Positions 1-6,108 of a DNA stretch of 10,826 nt are shown here, piece after piece (the first letter of the stretch is position 1; every line of letters starts with the position of its first letter). The position numbers and the translations under genes were made by a program. The notes under the pieces are model-generated. The model saw only the letters and a list, made by a program, of their open reading frames with translations. It made no database searches and was not told the origin of the DNA. Location: NCBI RefSeq assembly GCF_910578895.1, contig NZ_CAJTSC010000078.1, positions 1 through 10,826 on the forward strand, read 5' to 3'. This DNA comes from an uncultured Bacteroides sp. Its GTDB lineage: Bacteria; Bacteroidota; Bacteroidia; Bacteroidales; Bacteroidaceae.

Positions 1-285
1 GACAAGGACCTCGCAACCTCGAAGACCCTCGGCAAGATGGGGCCTATGCTCGGACTGATGGGAACCCTGATCCCGATGGGACCCGCGCTGGTCGGCCTCT
101 CGACGGGCGACATCGCCTCGATGGCCTACAATATGCAGGTGGCCTTCGCCACCACGGTGGTCGGCCTCTTCGCCGCAGCCATAGGATTCATCACGGGGCA
201 GGTCAAGCAGCGCTGGTACCTGAAAGACATGACCGACCTTGAATTTGTCGCAGAACTGTTGAATGAAAAACGGACCGGGGCATGA
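1..285 (+). CDS. hmuU: MotA/TolQ/ExbB proton-channel family protein, 3' part (HmuU-like)
   Basis: The gene enters from the left edge in frame 1 (first residues DKDLATSKTLGKMG) and stops at 283-285, so only its last 94 residues are visible. Two hydrophobic helices can be seen: one around GLMGTLIPMGPALVGL, and one around AFATTVVGLFAAAIGFITG after a short loop. This is the TM2-TM3 arrangement of ExbB/TolQ/MotA proton channels, which use the proton gradient to energise an outer-membrane TonB-dependent transporter. The stop overlaps the start of the next gene (ATGA at 282-285), indicating translational coupling. The pairing with a DUF2149 protein is the usual order of hmuU and hmuV in the hmuYRSTUV haem-uptake operon of Porphyromonas and its relatives in gut Bacteroidales. 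The symbol is inferred from that pairing; the upstream TonB receptor and CobN-like genes are outside the window. Confidence 0.8.
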   Translation, partial: DKDLATSKTLGKMGPMLGLMGTLIPMGPALVGLSTGDIASMAYNMQVAFATTVVGLFAAAIGFITGQVKQRWYLKDMTDLEFVAELLNEKRTGA

Positions 286-620
286 GACGCAGACTATTGA
301 AAAGGGAGGAGGACAACGACCCGATGAGCGTCGTGAGCAACCTCTTCGACGTGGCCATGGTTTTCGCCGTGGCGCTCATGGTGGCGCTCGTGAGCCGTTA
401 CAACATGACGGAGATGTTCAGCAAGGAGGACTTTACGATGGTGAAGAACCCCGGCAAGGAGAATATGGAGATTATAACCAAGGAGGGCGAAAAGATCAAT
501 CGCTACACCCCCTCCGAAGACCAAAATAAAAAGAACGATAAACGTGGTAAAAAAGTAGGTATCGCTTATGAATTGGAAAACGGAGAAATAATATATGTAC
601 CAGAAGAAGACGTAAAATAA
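282..620 (+). CDS. hmuV: DUF2149 domain protein (HmuV-like)
   Basis: This complete 112-residue protein has a charged N-terminus (RRRLLKREEDNDP), one hydrophobic segment at about residues 16-34 (NLFDVAMVFAVALMVALVS) and a lysine/glutamate-rich C-terminal half outside the membrane. That is the DUF2149 architecture seen next to ExbB-like channels in Bacteroidetes haem/metal-uptake operons, where it may play an ExbD-like accessory role; its biochemical function is not established. It is coupled to the preceding gene by an ATGA overlap and ends 16 bp before rteA. Base composition changes inside the gene: I count 50% G+C over 421-520 and 30% over 521-620, although the protein continues to a plausible family-like end (IIYVPEED). 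The gene therefore looks intact but mosaic. Confidence 0.82.
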   Translation: MRRRLLKREEDNDPMSVVSNLFDVAMVFAVALMVALVSRYNMTEMFSKEDFTMVKNPGKENMEIITKEGEKINRYTPSEDQNKKNDKRGKKVGIAYELENGEIIYVPEEDVK

Positions 621-636
621 GTAAAACTATCTGCAA

Positions 637-2964
637 GTGAAAAAAATCAATCATAGCAGACATCTTAAGGTGCAAATTACGATAGGCTATACATTAGTTA
701 CGTTATTGATGTGTGGTGTTATTTATATCTGGCATGAAGAATGGTACGATATTAAACAACGAGAAGAAGAATATCGTTACATAAACCATTTGAGGCAAGA
801 GGTAAATAGTATTCACATGCAACTTATTGAGTTATCTCTATCAGAAGAAACGATGTTTATATGGAATGCGGCAGATGTAAACTCATATCGTTCCAAAAGA
901 TTGATATTGGATAATTTATTATGTAATTTGAAGACTGCTTATTTAACAGAACATATTGACACGGTACGGCATCTTTTTGAAGATAAGGAACGGCAGATGT
1001 GCCAAATCATGGAGGTGCTTGAACAGCAACAGACCCTCAATGAAAAGATAGCTCGTCAAGTGCCTGTAATCGTGCAGAAAAGTGTGCAGGAACAGCCCAA
1101 GAAATCGAAACGAAAAGGTTTCTTGGGCATTTTCGGCAAAAAAGAGGAAACGAAAGCCACAGAGACCACCACGATGCTACGCTCCCTCAATCGGAATATG
1201 ATAGCCGAGCAACAAGCGCAAAACCGCCGTCTGTCAGAACATACCGATAGTCTTGCTGCACGAAATGCGGAACTTAACCGTCTGTTACAAGGTTTGATTT
1301 GCCAAATAGACAGGAAAGTACAAGCAGACTTACAGAAACGGGAAGCGGAAATAGCCGCCATGCGGGAACGGTCGTTCTTTCAAATTGGCGGCTTGACAGG
1401 ATTCGTTCTATTGCTATTGGTCATTTCTTATATCATCATCCATCGAAATATCAACCGTATCAAGCGATACAAACAAGAAACGACGGATTTAATCGGGCAA
1501 CTGCAACAGTCTATTGAACAGAACGAGGCACTGATAGCCTCCCGCAAGAAGGCGGTACATACCATCACCCATGAACTGCGTACACCGCTGACAGCAATAA
1601 TTGGTTATGCCGGGTTAATGCGGAAAAATTGCAATACGGATAAAACCGGGATGTATATTCAAAATATTCAGCAATCCTCTGAACGTATGCGCGAAATGCT
1701 CAACACCCTACTTGACTTCTTTCGTCTGGATAACGGCAAAGAGCAGCCGAATTTCTCTCCTTGCCGGATTTCGGCAATCACGCACATTCTTGAAACGGAT
1801 TTTATGCCTATCGCCATGAATAAGGGCTTGATTCTTACTGTGACGAACCGCACGGACGAAGTTGTAGTGACCGATAAGGAACGTATCCTGCAAATCGGCA
1901 ACAACCTGCTGTCAAACGCCATCAAGTTCACGGAGAACGGTGGCGTTTCTCTGACAACGGACTACAATCACGGTGTCCTGAAACTTATCGTCGAAGATAC
2001 GGGCACAGGAATGACCGAAGAGGAACAGCAACGGGTATTCGGTGCGTTTGAGCGTCTGGCAAACGCCGCCGCAAAAGACGGCTTCGGACTGGGACTTTCC
2101 ATCGTTCAGCGTATCGTGTCAATGCTCGGCGGCACGATACGGCTGGAGAGCGAGAAAGGCAAAGGCAGCCGTTTCACGGTGGAAATACCCATGCAGACAG
2201 CCGGGGAACTGCCGGAACGGATAAATCAGACAAGGATTCATCATGACCGTACATTCCATGATGTGATTGCCATTGACAATGACGAGGTATTACTATTGAT
2301 GCTGAAAGAAATGTATGCACAGGAAGGGATACACTGTGACACCTGCACCGATGCGGCGGAACTGATGGAAATGATACGCCGGAAAGAATACAGCCTGCTT
2401 TTGACGGATTTGAATATGCCGGAAATTAACGGCTTCGAGCTGTTGGAACTGCTGCGCACCTCCAATGTGGGCAACTCAAAGACTATTCCGGTAGTCGTGA
2501 CAACCGCTTCGGGCAGTTGCGACAAGGAGGAGCTAATGGAACGTGGATTCGCCGGTTGCCTGTTCAAGCCGTTTTCCATATCGGAACTGATGGAGGTTTC
2601 AGACAAATGCGCCATGAAAGGCAACCGGAATGAAAAGCCGGATTTCACCTCCCTGCTGTCATACGGCAATGAATCCGTCATGCTGGAAAAGTTGATAACT
2701 GAAACAGAAAAGGAAATGCAGGCGGTACGGGATGCAGCAAAAGAAAAAGACCTGCAAAAGCTGGATTCCCTGATCCACCACCTGCGCAGTTCGTGGGAGG
2801 TGCTCCGTGCCGACCAACCGCTGAATGTACTTTACGGATTGCTTCGTGGCGATGCTCTCCCGGATGGTGAAGCGTTAAGCCATGCCGTGACTGCCGTGCT
2901 GGATAAGGGAGTGGAAATAATACGGTTGGCAGAAGAGGAAAGGAGAAAATACGAAGATGAATAA
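637..2964 (+). CDS. rteA: RteA hybrid two-component sensor histidine kinase
   Basis: This 775-residue inner-membrane hybrid kinase is the sensor at the top of the CTnDOT transfer cascade. TM1 lies at about residues 10-31 and TM2 at 249-268, enclosing a periplasmic region of about 215 residues with coiled-coil character. The HisKA phospho-acceptor is H312 (HELRTPL). The ATPase domain has an N-box with N423/N427, G1 DTGTG (454-458) and G2 GFGLGL (482-487). A receiver domain follows, with D547/D549, phospho-acceptor D591, T622/T623 and K644. An HPt-like end contains H715 (HLRSS). All catalytic residues are present, so a full phosphorelay is expected. GTG at 637 is chosen because an in-frame stop at 622-624 leaves no good earlier start and the next ATG falls inside TM1. 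The gene lies 16 bp after the hmuV-like gene with no visible promoter and overlaps rteB by 8 bp. The first ~100 nt count 36% G+C, against 46% at 961-1060. Confidence 0.93.
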   Translation: MKKINHSRHLKVQITIGYTLVTLLMCGVIYIWHEEWYDIKQREEEYRYINHLRQEVNSIHMQLIELSLSEETMFIWNAADVNSYRSKRLILDNLLCNLKTAYLTEHIDTVRHLFEDKERQMCQIMEVLEQQQTLNEKIARQVPVIVQKSVQEQPKKSKRKGFLGIFGKKEETKATETTTMLRSLNRNMIAEQQAQNRRLSEHTDSLAARNAELNRLLQGLICQIDRKVQADLQKREAEIAAMRERSFFQIGGLTGFVLLLLVISYIIIHRNINRIKRYKQETTDLIGQLQQSIEQNEALIASRKKAVHTITHELRTPLTAIIGYAGLMRKNCNTDKTGMYIQNIQQSSERMREMLNTLLDFFRLDNGKEQPNFSPCRISAITHILETDFMPIAMNKGLILTVTNRTDEVVVTDKERILQIGNNLLSNAIKFTENGGVSLTTDYNHGVLKLIVEDTGTGMTEEEQQRVFGAFERLANAAAKDGFGLGLSIVQRIVSMLGGTIRLESEKGKGSRFTVEIPMQTAGELPERINQTRIHHDRTFHDVIAIDNDEVLLLMLKEMYAQEGIHCDTCTDAAELMEMIRRKEYSLLLTDLNMPEINGFELLELLRTSNVGNSKTIPVVVTTASGSCDKEELMERGFAGCLFKPFSISELMEVSDKCAMKGNRNEKPDFTSLLSYGNESVMLEKLITETEKEMQAVRDAAKEKDLQKLDSLIHHLRSSWEVLRADQPLNVLYGLLRGDALPDGEALSHAVTAVLDKGVEIIRLAEEERRKYEDE

Positions 2965-4279
2965 GACAAAAATAATTGTGGTGGAAGACAACATCGTGTA
3001 TTGCGAATATGTCTGCAATATGCTGTCACGGGAGGGCTACCGCAATATGAAGGCTTACCACCTCTCAACCGCGAAGAAACATCTGCAACAGGCAACAGAT
3101 AATGATATCGTGGTTGCCGACCTGCGTCTGCCTGACGGCAGTGGCATAGACCTTTTGTGCTGGATGCGAAAGGAGGGAAAGATGCAGCCCTTCATCATTA
3201 TGACCGACTACGCCGAAGTTAATACCGCCGTGGAAAGCATGAAACTCGGCTCGATAGACTATATTCCCAAACAGCTTGTGGAGGATAAACTTGTCCCCCT
3301 GATCCGTTCCATACTGAAAGAACGTCAGGCAGGACAACGCCGTATGCCTATATTCGCCCGTGAAGGTTCCGCCTTTCAGAAAATCATGCACCGCATAAGG
3401 CTGGTAGCCGCCACCGATATGAGCGTGATGATATTTGGTGAGAACGGCACGGGCAAGGAGCATATTGCCCACCTGTTGCATGACAAGAGCAAACGTGCAG
3501 GCAAGCCATTTGTGGCGGTGGACTGCGGTTCACTCTCCAAAGAGCTTGCACCGTCGGCTTTCTTCGGACACGTCAAAGGTGCATTTACAGGTGCGGACAA
3601 TGCCAAGAAAGGATATTTCCATGAGGCGGAAGGCGGCACGTTGTTTCTGGACGAGGTAGGAAACCTCGCGTTGGAAACCCAACAGATGTTGCTCCGTGCC
3701 ATACAGGAGAGGCGGTATCGCCCGGTCGGAGACAAGGCAGACCGGAATTTCAATGTCCGCATCATCGCTGCTACCAATGAAGATTTGGAGGTATCGGTGA
3801 ATGAAAAGCGTTTTCGGCAGGATCTTCTGTACCGCCTGCACGACTTCGGGATAACCGTTCCTCCGTTGCGTGACTGTCAAGAAGACATTATGCCGCTGGC
3901 AGAGTTCTTCCGTGATATGGCAAACAGAGAGCTGGAGTGTAGCGTGAGCGGGTTCAGTTCCGAAGCACGTAAAGCGTTGCTGACACACGCATGGCCGGGC
4001 AACGTGCGGGAACTTCGGCAGAAAGTTATGGGTGCTGTATTGCAGGCGCAGGAAGGTGTTGTCATGAAAGAGCATCTGGAACTTGCCGTGACGAAACCGA
4101 CCTCTACTGTCAGCTTCGCCTTGCGCAATGACGCGGAGGATAAGGAGCGGATATTGCGTGCGTTGAAACAGGCAAACGGCAACCGGAGTGTCGCCGCAGA
4201 ACTGCTCGGCATAGGCAGGACAACACTATACAGCAAACTTGAAGAGTATGGACTTAAATATAAATTCAAGCAATCATAG
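2957..4279 (+). CDS. rteB: RteB sigma-54-dependent response regulator
   Basis: This 440-residue NtrC-type regulator is the partner of RteA; in CTnDOT it activates rteC. The receiver domain (about 1-120) has E10/D11, phospho-acceptor D55, T83 and K105. The AAA+ domain (about 135-375) has Walker A GENGTGKE at 161-168, an intact GAFTGA sigma-54 contact loop at 208-213, Walker B LFLDE at 229-233 and the arginine-finger region FRQDLLYRL at 286-294. A Fis-type helix-turn-helix fills about 395-431 (NRSVAAELLGIGRTTLYSKL). Nothing is truncated. It starts inside the end of rteA, so the two are co-translated. The intact GAFTGA loop predicts action at a -24/-12 promoter, and a candidate lies upstream of rteC at 5145-5159. 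Only 22 bp after its stop there is a new promoter, so the next gene can be expressed separately. Confidence 0.94.
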   Translation: MNKTKIIVVEDNIVYCEYVCNMLSREGYRNMKAYHLSTAKKHLQQATDNDIVVADLRLPDGSGIDLLCWMRKEGKMQPFIIMTDYAEVNTAVESMKLGSIDYIPKQLVEDKLVPLIRSILKERQAGQRRMPIFAREGSAFQKIMHRIRLVAATDMSVMIFGENGTGKEHIAHLLHDKSKRAGKPFVAVDCGSLSKELAPSAFFGHVKGAFTGADNAKKGYFHEAEGGTLFLDEVGNLALETQQMLLRAIQERRYRPVGDKADRNFNVRIIAATNEDLEVSVNEKRFRQDLLYRLHDFGITVPPLRDCQEDIMPLAEFFRDMANRELECSVSGFSSEARKALLTHAWPGNVRELRQKVMGAVLQAQEGVVMKEHLELAVTKPTSTVSFALRNDAEDKERILRALKQANGNRSVAAELLGIGRTTLYSKLEEYGLKYKFKQS

Positions 4280-4301
4280 CCCGTAATTCACTGAATTTGG
4301 C

Positions 4302-4310
4302 TATCTTTGC
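4302..4310 (+). promoter_or_regulatory. Bacteroides-type -7 promoter box
   Basis: TATCTTTGC matches the Bacteroidetes sigma-ABfr -7 consensus TAnnTTTG. No convincing -33 TTTG is visible about 20 bp upstream, which would fall on the rteB stop codon. Transcription would begin near 4315 and run straight into the structured RNA. The same nine bases recur in the promoter before the DUF4143 ATPase gene at 6100-6108. Confidence 0.6.
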
Positions 4311-4314
4311 ATAA

Positions 4315-4531
4315 CATTTGAGAAAAACGGCGATTGGCAGGAGCTTTTCGCCGCCAACATATAGGATAAGACCGCAAGGCGTTTCAAGCGAAAATCTGGT
4401 AAATTGGAACTACGGAGACGATTGCGTGATGCTTATGCTATGCTTACGCATAGCGTGCATTCACGTACTCTCCGTAAAGGCTTTACCAGAGCCATCGCTT
4501 GAAGGTAGTGTGAATTGCACGCTACTTTTTT
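4315..4531 (+). ncRNA. Structured leader RNA or small RNA ending in an intrinsic terminator
   Basis: Between rteB and the next gene lies a stretch of nested complementary segments. A 5' hairpin pairs CGGCGA (4328-4333) with TCGCCG (4348-4353), with an alternative pairing TTGGC (4334-4338) with GCCAA (4353-4357). A long imperfect stem then stacks TTCAAGCG (4383-4390)/CGCTTGAA (4496-4503), TCTGGTAAA (4395-4403)/TTTACCAGA (4482-4490), TACGGAGA (4411-4418)/TCTCCGTA (4469-4476), CGTGA (4425-4429)/TCACG (4461-4465) and GCTATGC (4437-4443)/GCATAGC (4448-4454) with a TTAC loop. It ends in a terminator at 4502-4531. With a promoter directly upstream it is either a cis-acting attenuator or riboswitch-like leader for the gene at 4559, or a free RNA of about 217 nt. 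I recognise no known riboswitch class in it. Confidence 0.6.
4502..4531 (+). terminator. Intrinsic terminator at the end of the structured RNA
   Basis: GTAGTGTG (4505-4512) pairs with CACGCTAC (4518-4525) through one G-U wobble around a 5-nt loop (AATTG), followed directly by six T (4526-4531). The stem can be extended by A-U pairs into the T tract. It lies between promoter and downstream ORF, so the gene at 4559 needs read-through, which makes this an attenuator candidate. Bases 4502-4503 are shared with the outermost stem of the preceding structure, so only slight competition between the folds is visible. Confidence 0.7.
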
Positions 4532-4558
4532 ACCCTTGCCTAACGAAAGGAAACGATT

Positions 4559-5062
4559 ATGGGTAAAGTTCAGATTCTCGCCGTACTGACGATGGACGGA
4601 TGTCTTTCTTCAGAGTTATATGATAAAGCACATCAGGATTTGTGCCTTGACCGTTGCGGTCTTGATGAAATCAGGAAGAAAGCCTTTTACCGTGTGACAC
4701 CGGACTATTCCATTTCAATGCTGCACGAATGGAGAAAAGACTGCACAAACATCCGTTACCTCGCGGAAGCCACACCGGACACGGCAGACTATATAAACGG
4801 ACTGCTGCGGATGCACGCTGTGGATGAAATCATACTATACACCGTTCCTTTCATATCCGGAAGCGGACGACATTTTTTTAAGTCGGCTCTGCCAGAGCAA
4901 CACTGGACGCTTTCCTCTTTGAAAAGCTATCCCAACGGTGTATGTCGCATTATCTATATCCTTGATAAAAAGCAAGATAGCCAAAATGTGCGGCAAGCAT
5001 ACATTTCTATTTTCAGGAATAGAATAAATGTTCCGATTACAAACAATTTAAGTCGGAGATAA
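4559..5062 (+). CDS. Dihydrofolate reductase-like (RibD C-terminal family) protein
   Basis: This 167-residue soluble protein has the N-terminal strand pattern of the RibD_C/DHFR-like family (KVQILAVLTMDGCLSS, residues 3-18) and its C-terminal signature DEIILYTVPFISGSGRHFF (89-107), comparable to the D-E-hydrophobic-P-GxGRxxF block of the family. The middle NADPH/substrate region usually marked by a GRxTY/E motif is replaced by an unrelated-looking stretch, so reductase activity is doubtful. Similar small proteins annotated RibD or dihydrofolate reductase are, from memory, regular companions of rteB and rteC in Bacteroides conjugative transposons; their role is unknown. The last ~30 residues (from about 138) extend past the conserved core. 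ATG at 4559 follows AAAGGA at a suitable distance. A terminator-containing leader precedes it, suggesting attenuation control, and a dyad terminator follows at 5101. Confidence 0.75.
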   Translation: MGKVQILAVLTMDGCLSSELYDKAHQDLCLDRCGLDEIRKKAFYRVTPDYSISMLHEWRKDCTNIRYLAEATPDTADYINGLLRMHAVDEIILYTVPFISGSGRHFFKSALPEQHWTLSSLKSYPNGVCRIIYILDKKQDSQNVRQAYISIFRNRINVPITNNLSRR

Positions 5063-5100
5063 TTTGTCCTTGTGAAAAAATACTGAATTTTATACCTCTG

Positions 5101-5143
5101 AAATCCAGCACTTTGTAAAATTGAGTGTTGGATTTTTTATTTT
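5101..5143 (+). terminator. Intrinsic terminator or dyad upstream of rteC
   Basis: AAATCCAGCACT (5101-5112) pairs with AGTGTTGGATTT (5124-5135) over 12 bp with a single G-U wobble around an 11-nt loop, then a T-rich tail (TTTATTTT). It is placed to end transcription from the gene stopping at 5062. Because it lies 10-44 bp before the -24-like element of rteC, the same DNA dyad could alternatively be a binding site for an activator such as RteB. The sequence alone does not separate the two. Confidence 0.65.
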
Positions 5144-5144
5144 C

Positions 5145-5159
5145 TGCCGCGTTTTTTGC
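5145..5159 (+). promoter_or_regulatory. Candidate sigma-54 -24/-12 promoter of rteC
   Basis: TGCCGCG (5145-5151), four T, then TTGC (5156-5159) follows the -24/-12 layout TGGCACG-N4-TTGCW with exact spacing. The -12 GC dinucleotide is intact, but the usual GG of the -24 box reads GC and a second base is also off. Transcription would start near 5171, leaving about 48 nt before the rteC ATG. RteB, the known activator of rteC in CTnDOT, carries a GAFTGA loop in this window, which agrees. No TAnnTTTG box of the housekeeping type is seen here. Confidence 0.45.
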
Positions 5160-5218
5160 CAATTATATTCATGTGCGCACGCAGAAAACAAAGTGTAATT
5201 TTCAAAATTGACAGAACC

Positions 5219-5824
5219 ATGAATTATTTCTTGCTGGCGGAAACCGACTTTTTCCGCCTGATAAACGAAGCCGGCGACTGCAATATGGAAACGGCATACA
5301 CGGCTTTCGCCACCCAAGTGATCGAACTGTGCAACGGCGGCATGGACATGAACCTTACCGTCATCGCGCTTGCCTACATCGAAATCGAGTTGCAGCACCA
5401 TCCCGTACGTAATCTGTCAGAAGAAAAAAGAGAGATTGCCGCCTACGTCAGCAAGGCTCTGTCTTTCGTAAGAAAGATGCAGAAATTCCTTGCCACGCCC
5501 CAAGTGCCACCACTAATATCCGCCAACAACGCAACAGAAACCACCGCCAGCCTTCTTCAATGGACGGGCAATGCCATCGACCTCGTGGAACTTATCTACG
5601 GCATAGACGTGATGGGCTGCATCAACAACGGCAATATGCCGCTCAAACAGCTCGCCCCACTTCTCTATAAGATATTCGGGGTTGATTCTAAAGACTGCTA
5701 CCGCTTCTACACTGATATCAAACGCCGGAAGAACGAAAGCCGCACCTATTTCATTGACAGGATGCAGGAAAAACTGAACGAGAGAATGTTGCGTGATGAG
5801 GAGTTGGAGCGGATGAGAAAATAA
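5219..5824 (+). CDS. rteC: RteC, transcriptional activator of excision functions
   Basis: This 201-residue RteC-family protein is the DNA-binding regulator that in CTnDOT, when made under RteB control, binds upstream of xis2c and activates the excision operon. The sequence shows the family's all-helical N-terminal part (NYFLLAETDFFRLINEAGD) and a C-terminal part resembling the RteC winged-helix region (about 140-201, with KNESRTYFIDRMQEKL at 171-186). Length fits a full-size family member. ATG at 5219 is preferred to the in-frame ATG at 5171 because the family normally begins at this motif and because 5171 coincides with the start site expected from the -24/-12-like element. No Shine-Dalgarno site is seen, as is common in Bacteroidetes. 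It has its own terminator at 5847. The excision genes it would control are not in the window. Confidence 0.92.
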   Translation: MNYFLLAETDFFRLINEAGDCNMETAYTAFATQVIELCNGGMDMNLTVIALAYIEIELQHHPVRNLSEEKREIAAYVSKALSFVRKMQKFLATPQVPPLISANNATETTASLLQWTGNAIDLVELIYGIDVMGCINNGNMPLKQLAPLLYKIFGVDSKDCYRFYTDIKRRKNESRTYFIDRMQEKLNERMLRDEELERMRK

Positions 5825-5846
5825 AAAAATATCCATTACATATGAG

Positions 5847-5882
5847 AAGACAGGAATACTCGTATCCTGTCTTTTTATTTTC
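5847..5882 (+). terminator. Intrinsic terminator of rteC
   Basis: AAGACAGGA (5847-5855) pairs perfectly with TCCTGTCTT (5865-5873), with a further TAC/GTA pairing inside, and is followed by a T-rich tail (TTTATTTTCATTT). It lies 22 bp after the rteC stop and isolates the regulatory block from the accessory genes that follow. Confidence 0.8.
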
Positions 5883-6037
5883 ATTTAATTATATATTAAT
5901 TAGCACAATATATGTGAGTTTTTCATTCCTATAAGGACAAATTTCAGAAACGTATGTCTGGTAAATTATTGAGTCATCATAGTATGAACATATATCATTA
6001 CTAAAAACAATGAAACAACTTCCATAAGATTGTGGTT

Positions 6038-6088
6038 GTAAAAATCGCCATTTAATAGCCCGTTTTTTTTGTAAAATTCGCCAATTAA
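6038..6088 (+). repeat. Imperfect direct repeat, operator candidate
   Basis: GTAAAAATCGCCATTTAA (6038-6055) and GTAAAATTCGCCAATTAA (6071-6088) match at 16 of 18 bases and start 33 bp apart, close to three helical turns, so both face the same side of the helix. The second copy covers the -33 region of the promoter at 6100. This arrangement suits binding of a regulator, but no regulator is identified. Confidence 0.5.
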
Positions 6089-6108
6089 AAAAATATGATT
6101 ATCTTTGC
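6077..6108 (+). promoter_or_regulatory. Bacteroides-type promoter of the DUF4143 ATPase gene
   Basis: TATCTTTGC (6100-6108) is a perfect match to the TAnnTTTG -7 box. A weak -33 box, TTCG (6077-6080) in place of TTTG, lies 19 bp upstream, which is the expected spacing. The start codon at 6126 follows about 10 nt after the predicted transcription start, giving a very short leader. No promoter is seen before the next gene at 7273. Confidence 0.65.

Noticed and set aside
2241..2681. 146-codon open frame on the minus strand inside rteA
   Set aside because: It is antisense to the RteA receiver domain, whose catalytic residues are all intact on the plus strand.
3530..4075. 181-codon open frame on the minus strand inside rteB
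   Set aside because: It lies wholly antisense to well-conserved RteB coding sequence, shows no recognisable motif and has no promoter; treated as a shadow of the real gene.
4381..4505. Integron attC site
   Set aside because: The long imperfect hairpin has a suitable size, but its outer ends (TTCAAGCG/CGCTTGAA) lack the paired RYYYAAC/GTTRRRY boxes, and no integron integrase is present.
4318..4566. 82-codon open frame (TTG start) running through the structured RNA and overlapping the DHFR-like start
   Set aside because: It has a weak start, spans the terminator hairpin and every stem arm, and its composition (CVMLMLCLRIACIHV) looks like translated stem sequence rather than a protein. A short leader peptide within it cannot be excluded.
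5173..5180. GTGCGCAC palindrome between the rteC promoter candidate and the start codon
   Set aside because: Too short and solitary to support as an operator.
5156..5218. Longer rteC starting at TTG 5156 or ATG 5171
   Set aside because: The family motif starts at MNYFLLAETDFF (5219), and the earlier starts overlap the -12-like element or the expected transcription start.
5957..5967. TCTGGTAAATT shared with the structured RNA (4395-4405)
   Set aside because: An 11-base match within a 10.8-kb window is expected several times by chance, and the two are in the same sense, so no pairing is implied.
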